Shown here in pieces: positions 59,708 through 64,000 of a stretch of DNA of 64,000 nucleotides. The notes beneath the pieces were generated by a model that searched no databases, had not been told where the DNA came from, and saw only the letters and a program-made list of their open reading frames with translations. The stretch lies in NCBI GenBank assembly GCA_031216445.1, contig CM062218.1, positions 2,108,501 to 2,172,500 of the forward strand, given 5' to 3'. Origin of the DNA: Lateolabrax maculatus (lineage: Eukaryota > Chordata > Actinopteri > Acropomatiformes > Lateolabracidae). Made by a program: the position numbers and the translations under genes. Every line of letters begins with the position of its first letter. Position 1 is the first letter of the stretch.

Positions 59708-62378
59708 GGTGGGGTTAAGTCCTCACAGATGGCCTCCTTTGGCAGCTCGTCATTTAATGATATCATCTCAGTCGCAAGTGAGTGATGTCATATCTGCAGT
59801 GTCGACACAGCAGCGTTTTTAGGATTTTCATCAAGGGCAAAGTGTTGCAGGCGGAGGTGAAGACTTGTTACACCTGAGTGGATATTAAGACATTATTTAT
59901 TACATTACAGTACACTCATAGAAATGATTTGGTCAGATATGATTCTCCAGCCAACTTCGGTGTAAACATAGCTGGAGGGTTGTGTTCATGCCCTCACTGT
60001 ACTGCGTGCTCCAATACTTCAGGGTCCAGTAGGAAACCGGAGCTCTGCTGTCAGTTGCTGCTTCGCTTCAAACCTTCTCACATTTCTTACTTTACTGAGC
60101 TCACAGGTTGATCAGAAGCACTGGAGATGTTTTTAAATGTACGACATCTTTTGGCGTTCAGCTCCCCCTCTACAGAAATAGCAACGAGACCAGGACTAGA
60201 ATACGTTTCAAGGCTTTAAGTGACAAGCAGACGGCAATAAAGAGATCAGGGGTCAGAGGTCGCAGCACACTATTGATTTTTCTGTGACCTGAAGTTCTTA
60301 TAAAAGACAAAGAAAAGAACTGCAAGATAGAAATAAGGGACAGATGTGTTACATTTAATTTTTAAAACCAGATCAGATCAAATCAAACCCATTGGGATCA
60401 ATAATTAACAGGGTTCAGGACCAGATCATGAAATATCTGTGAAATTAAAAAAGAATGCATAAATTAGAGTGAACTTTTGCCTCTGCAGACCATTGTTACT
60501 GATATGTGTGGTTTAATGGTACAGTATATTGGGCTGTTTTATGTGTATTTTGTTATGTTTTGTGTATTTGTATAAAGGAAAACTAGTTCAGTCACTGGTT
60601 CATGTTGATGTTCAAGTGTTGATCGACATAATTTTGATACAAATGAATGTAGCTTCTGTACTTAGAGCTGGAAAGAAGAAAAATAGCTCAAATAAATATC
60701 ATTAATCCTCTTGAAATTTTTCAAGATTTTTCTATTTGTGAATTTTATTAAATTATAAAATCTCCATAACTCATTATGTGCAACAGTGCATTACTAAAAT
60801 ATGTTTAAATATTCAAAAATATGTTAAAATGTTTAATTCCCTGTAATTTTCAATTATCTTTAAAGTTTATTGGAAATAATTCTATAATTTGATACCAACT
60901 GTATGGAAAGTTCGGGAAAAAAGTTTCACTGTTACTGTTGTTAGGTAGTTGTGTTGAGTTTAAAAGAAGTTGTTAATTTCCAGAATAATTTCCATGAGGG
61001 GAAAAAAAAACTTAACTCTTTTGAGCAAATTCCTCTTTTTGGCAAGTTCAAGTGACTTGCTGTGAACTTACTAAATGATACTAACCTAACAGTCATGTAT
61101 TTAATACATTGGAAGTATACCAATTAAAGATTGCAGCACGTTTCTCAACTCAACCTGAAGCAGAACAAGAAAACACAAAACCCCAAAAATGTGTCCACAA
61201 GAAAGAAATAAAATCCACCAGGAGGGTAAAACTCTCTGCCACCAGTTTCCCACAGTGGGAGGAAAAATCTGTGGTTAAAATTGTGTATTTATTTGCCAAC
61301 TTGTAATTAATTTGATGCCTGTCACAATTCATTAACTTCTCCCCCCCACAAAAAGACCAAAATACCCTTAAAAATCAGATGAAAGGGGCCTGAAGTACCC
61401 TGAGAGAAGAAGTAGAGTTTGTAGTCGTATCAGACATCAGTGGGATGATGGCAGAAGCTGAAACTGGACTGGAGTCAGGAGGTTGAAGTTACTCTAAAAC
61501 CAAACTCCCTGTTCTTCTGTTCGGGCTCCAAACGCCTCATCCCACCAGCCGAGTTCCTACAGTCTCATATATCCTCCGCTCGGAGGTTTCTGATGTCAAA
61601 CATTCAAACATACGGGACTGCAATGAGGCTAATAAAGCCACACGATTACATATAATGCAAAGATAAGATGGAAAAAATACCCTACAGTTATATTAAATAA
61701 AAACAAAAATGAAAACATAAAAGAGAAGTCTGCTTGCATTAATAAGAACCTTTTATGTAAAAAAGATTTAAAAGATGCCACTGATTGTGCAGCCACAGAG
61801 TTCAGAGCTGAGCTGACTGTTAAACCACGTTTAAAGGTAATCCGTAAAATCTTAAAATCAATTCTAAAAGTGACCGGTGAGCAGTGAGGAGGCAGAAACA
61901 GGGTTTTTAAAAGGGCAGATGAAGGTCAGAAGATCGTCTTGGGATCCTGCCTGTTCTGACTCACAGCCCCGTCTCAAATCATCCCAGAATCAGAGCTGTC
62001 GTCAAAAACTCTCACGTCCAGTTCAAGTACGAGCAGTTTCAAAATGTAGTCGGGTATCAAGTCCAATCAGACTCGAAACCAAGAGGAAACGAGACTCACT
62101 GGACTCAAACAGGATCTTTTGATCAAACTGGCCACAGAGATGAAATCATTTCTGTGTGACTGTAGGTCAGAGCTGAAGTCCTGACTGGAGATGAAACTGA
62201 TCGGAGGTCAGCTTTATGAACGAGGCCCCGGGTGTTTCTCGTCACGTGTGCAGCTTCATGTGAGAGCAGAACCGAACTGGCTGCCTGCAGCGGCGTGTGT
62301 GGTCTTCAAGGGCCTCATTATGGTATGGCATCGCCACGGCAACAGCAGCAGCTGCCCGGTTTGACGTCACAGTGTGTA

Positions 62379-62379
62379 A

Positions 62380-62420
<41 letters not shown>
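62379..62420. repeat. CA microsatellite
   Basis: About 20 CA copies, 36 bases after an X-box-like motif. Confidence 0.95.
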
Positions 62421-62423
<3 letters not shown>

Positions 62424-62694
62424 CTCAGAGCTTACTGTACGTCCAATAAGTGCAAATTAACTGATATTTTGCAGCCAGCAGAGGAGCTGTCGATTTACAA
62501 TAAAAACCTTTTACTGGGTCGTCTTGGGGAAGATAATCCACCGGCTCATGCACAGCAGGGGCAGCCATTTTCCATGACATGGTTAAAAAACCAAGTATCA
62601 CGTTTGGAGCAGTGCTTGAACCGGTGGGGTCGAGTACGTCAGATTTCAATCCGCCGCTTTATAATGAACGTAGGTGCAGAACAAAATCCTCCGT

Positions 62695-62745
62695 CGGTAA
62701 CTTTATTTGTCCCTTGTGGGGCAGTTGGTTACGCAGCAGTGGGAT
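62695..62745. repeat. LINE-tail-like relic
   Basis: GTAACTTTATTTGTCCCTTG then GGGGCAGTTGGTTACGCAGC resembles the TTTATTTGTCCC...GGGGCAATT ends of fish retrotransposons. Confidence 0.5.
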
Positions 62746-64000
62746 GAATACATTTAGCACAAATAAAACATGGGGCACATAAATGCAACACTAAATGATA
62801 AATGCAAAAAAAACAATACGTTAAGACATTAAGTTTTAACCACCTTATTTATATTACTTGTAATTTTAGTATTTTTTTGTGTTTGACCTTGAGGAATCAG
62901 TACCGGCAGACAACAGAAAGTGAGCAGGACAGACTCAATAAAAGATCGATAAAACATCGTCATCAGGGTCCCTTCAACATGGAACTGGGACACAAAAGAG
63001 ACGCCGCTGGCTTTTCTTGTACACCGTATACAGTACTCAAATCTCTCCACTACTTCACTCTGGCCGTCGACCACAGAGGTGTTAAAACGTTTAAAATCAA
63101 TGCACATAAATCCATAAATCATTTTACTAAACGCTGCAACTATCAGAGGTACATTTTTTTTAGATTTTGTGCTCATGAAGTACTTTTTTATATTAAGGAT
63201 TGTTAATTTCATATTAATAGTTGTTCTCTCTGCTTGTTGAGTGAACCGGCACCATGTGTTTCACTTTAAGCACTGCTTTACAAATGTTGGATTCTCACGT
63301 ATGTAAATTGAAGGATTATAAACCTACATTTGTCAAAATCTTCGCCTCAAGAAACAATTCTAGTTTCAATTTTTTCTTGACATTTTGGAGTAATCGTAGG
63401 CATTAACAAGTGTTTATTTTAATTTTACAAAACCTCCATGAATAACCATGTACTTTGTGAGTTTTTGAAGAAAAAAAGCATTTTGAAAAAAGAGCAGATC
63501 GTCCCGATGTCATTTAATAAATCAAAGTAATAAATTATAAATAAAACAGGAATATTTCAACCTGGGGAAAAAAAAGAAACAAAGGTAAATAATCCTAATT
63601 GATAAGAGACCATTGAATTGGGATAACCTAGCAGCTCTGTGGCTCCAGGAACACAGGACTATACCTGCTGCAGGTCTGCGAGTCGGCCGGAGGGTGTGTT
63701 TGAATTATTAACCAGGGCGCCCAGCAGGTGAGGCTGTGTGTGTCTTCTTTTTCATCCCCTGCACAAACTGCTCCTAATTAGTTATGAGGCCCCACCCGTC
63801 TGAACCGGCATGAGAGAGAATAACTAAGCGCTCCCTCCGTGGAGACGGACGAGGAAGGAGGGACGGATTTCCCCCTCAGCCGCTGACCCCTGGAGGGTTA
63901 TTTTATCATCCAAAGGGCCGTCTTTATTTTCAGGCGAAAACTGGAGGACAAAGAAGAGTAGATTCGGTGATGGCGGTTGTGGTTGTGGTGGTTACCAGCA

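Larger units (their letters stand above)
54120..64000 (+). other. mtss1: mtss1 intron 3 (incomplete)
   Basis: No exon with the expected MTSS1 continuation (GTREIGSALTRMCMRHRSIE-like) is found. The stretch holds microsatellites, a GA-rich tract, a SINE, a Tc1 fragment and X-box-like motifs. Confidence 0.6.

Noticed and set aside
63885..63958. Possible mtss1 exon 4 after TTTATTTTCAG
   Set aside because: The following codons (GENWRTKKS-like, then stop in other frames) do not match the expected I-BAR continuation.

Overview
The window is vertebrate nuclear DNA, almost certainly from a ray-finned (teleost) fish. Genes are split by GT-AG introns, dinucleotide microsatellites are dense, and the dispersed repeats belong to families familiar from teleosts: Tc1-like transposase relics, tRNA-derived SINEs, L2/Rex-like LINE pieces, and short elements ending in ATTAATCGATTA-like sequence. 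No bacterial features, operons or CRISPR are present. Everything that looks genic reads on the plus strand except transposon relics. Family and gene assignments come from recognising translated exons by eye; no search was run.

Layout. (1) 1-22811: most of carmil1 (capping protein regulator and myosin I linker 1). I traced 35 consecutive coding exons from 3905 to the stop at 20450, with every intron phase consistent, followed by a 3' UTR; the first exons lie upstream of the window. (2) 23086-28080: a complete 11-exon secretagogin gene (scgn, six EF hands, 272 codons), starting only about 275 bases after the last carmil1 poly(A) signal. CARMIL1 and SCGN are also neighbours in human 6p22, so this is conserved synteny. 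(3) 28530-39030: a recent tandem cluster of three genes for a secreted, Cys-free, Pro/Tyr/Gln/Lys-rich repeat protein that I do not recognise. Copy A (522 aa) and copy C (560 aa) carry perfect 24-bp or 33-bp coding repeat arrays. Copy B (188 aa) has lost its arrays and runs into a rearranged partial duplicate of the scgn 3' half. A dead, 5'-truncated LINE lies between B and C. (4) 39030-42950: intergenic sequence with only repeat relics. (5) 42955-64000: a CpG-rich 5' region and the first three coding exons of mtss1 (metastasis suppressor 1 / MIM, I-BAR protein), separated by introns of about 8.5 and 2.1 kb; the rest of the gene lies beyond the window.

The part most likely to be undescribed is the A/B/C cluster. 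The repeat unit is identical within each array but differs between arrays by single bases, which points to array-wise homogenisation. The three copies share a compact promoter (CRE-like, CCAAT and TATA-like elements) and a short upstream reading frame overlapping the main start. The scgn-derived block beside copy B carries two micro-inversions and a small deletion that removes a splice donor. By composition (Lys and Gln in each unit, many Tyr, no Cys in the mature chain) the proteins look like cross-linkable extracellular matrix or egg-coat material; that is inference.

CARMIL1 (barbed-end actin regulation) and MTSS1 (membrane curvature and actin) both act on the cortical cytoskeleton, while secretagogin is a calcium sensor of secretory cells. 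Their nearness here need not imply joint function. Several X-box (RFX-type) motifs are scattered in the mtss1 introns and deserve a test.
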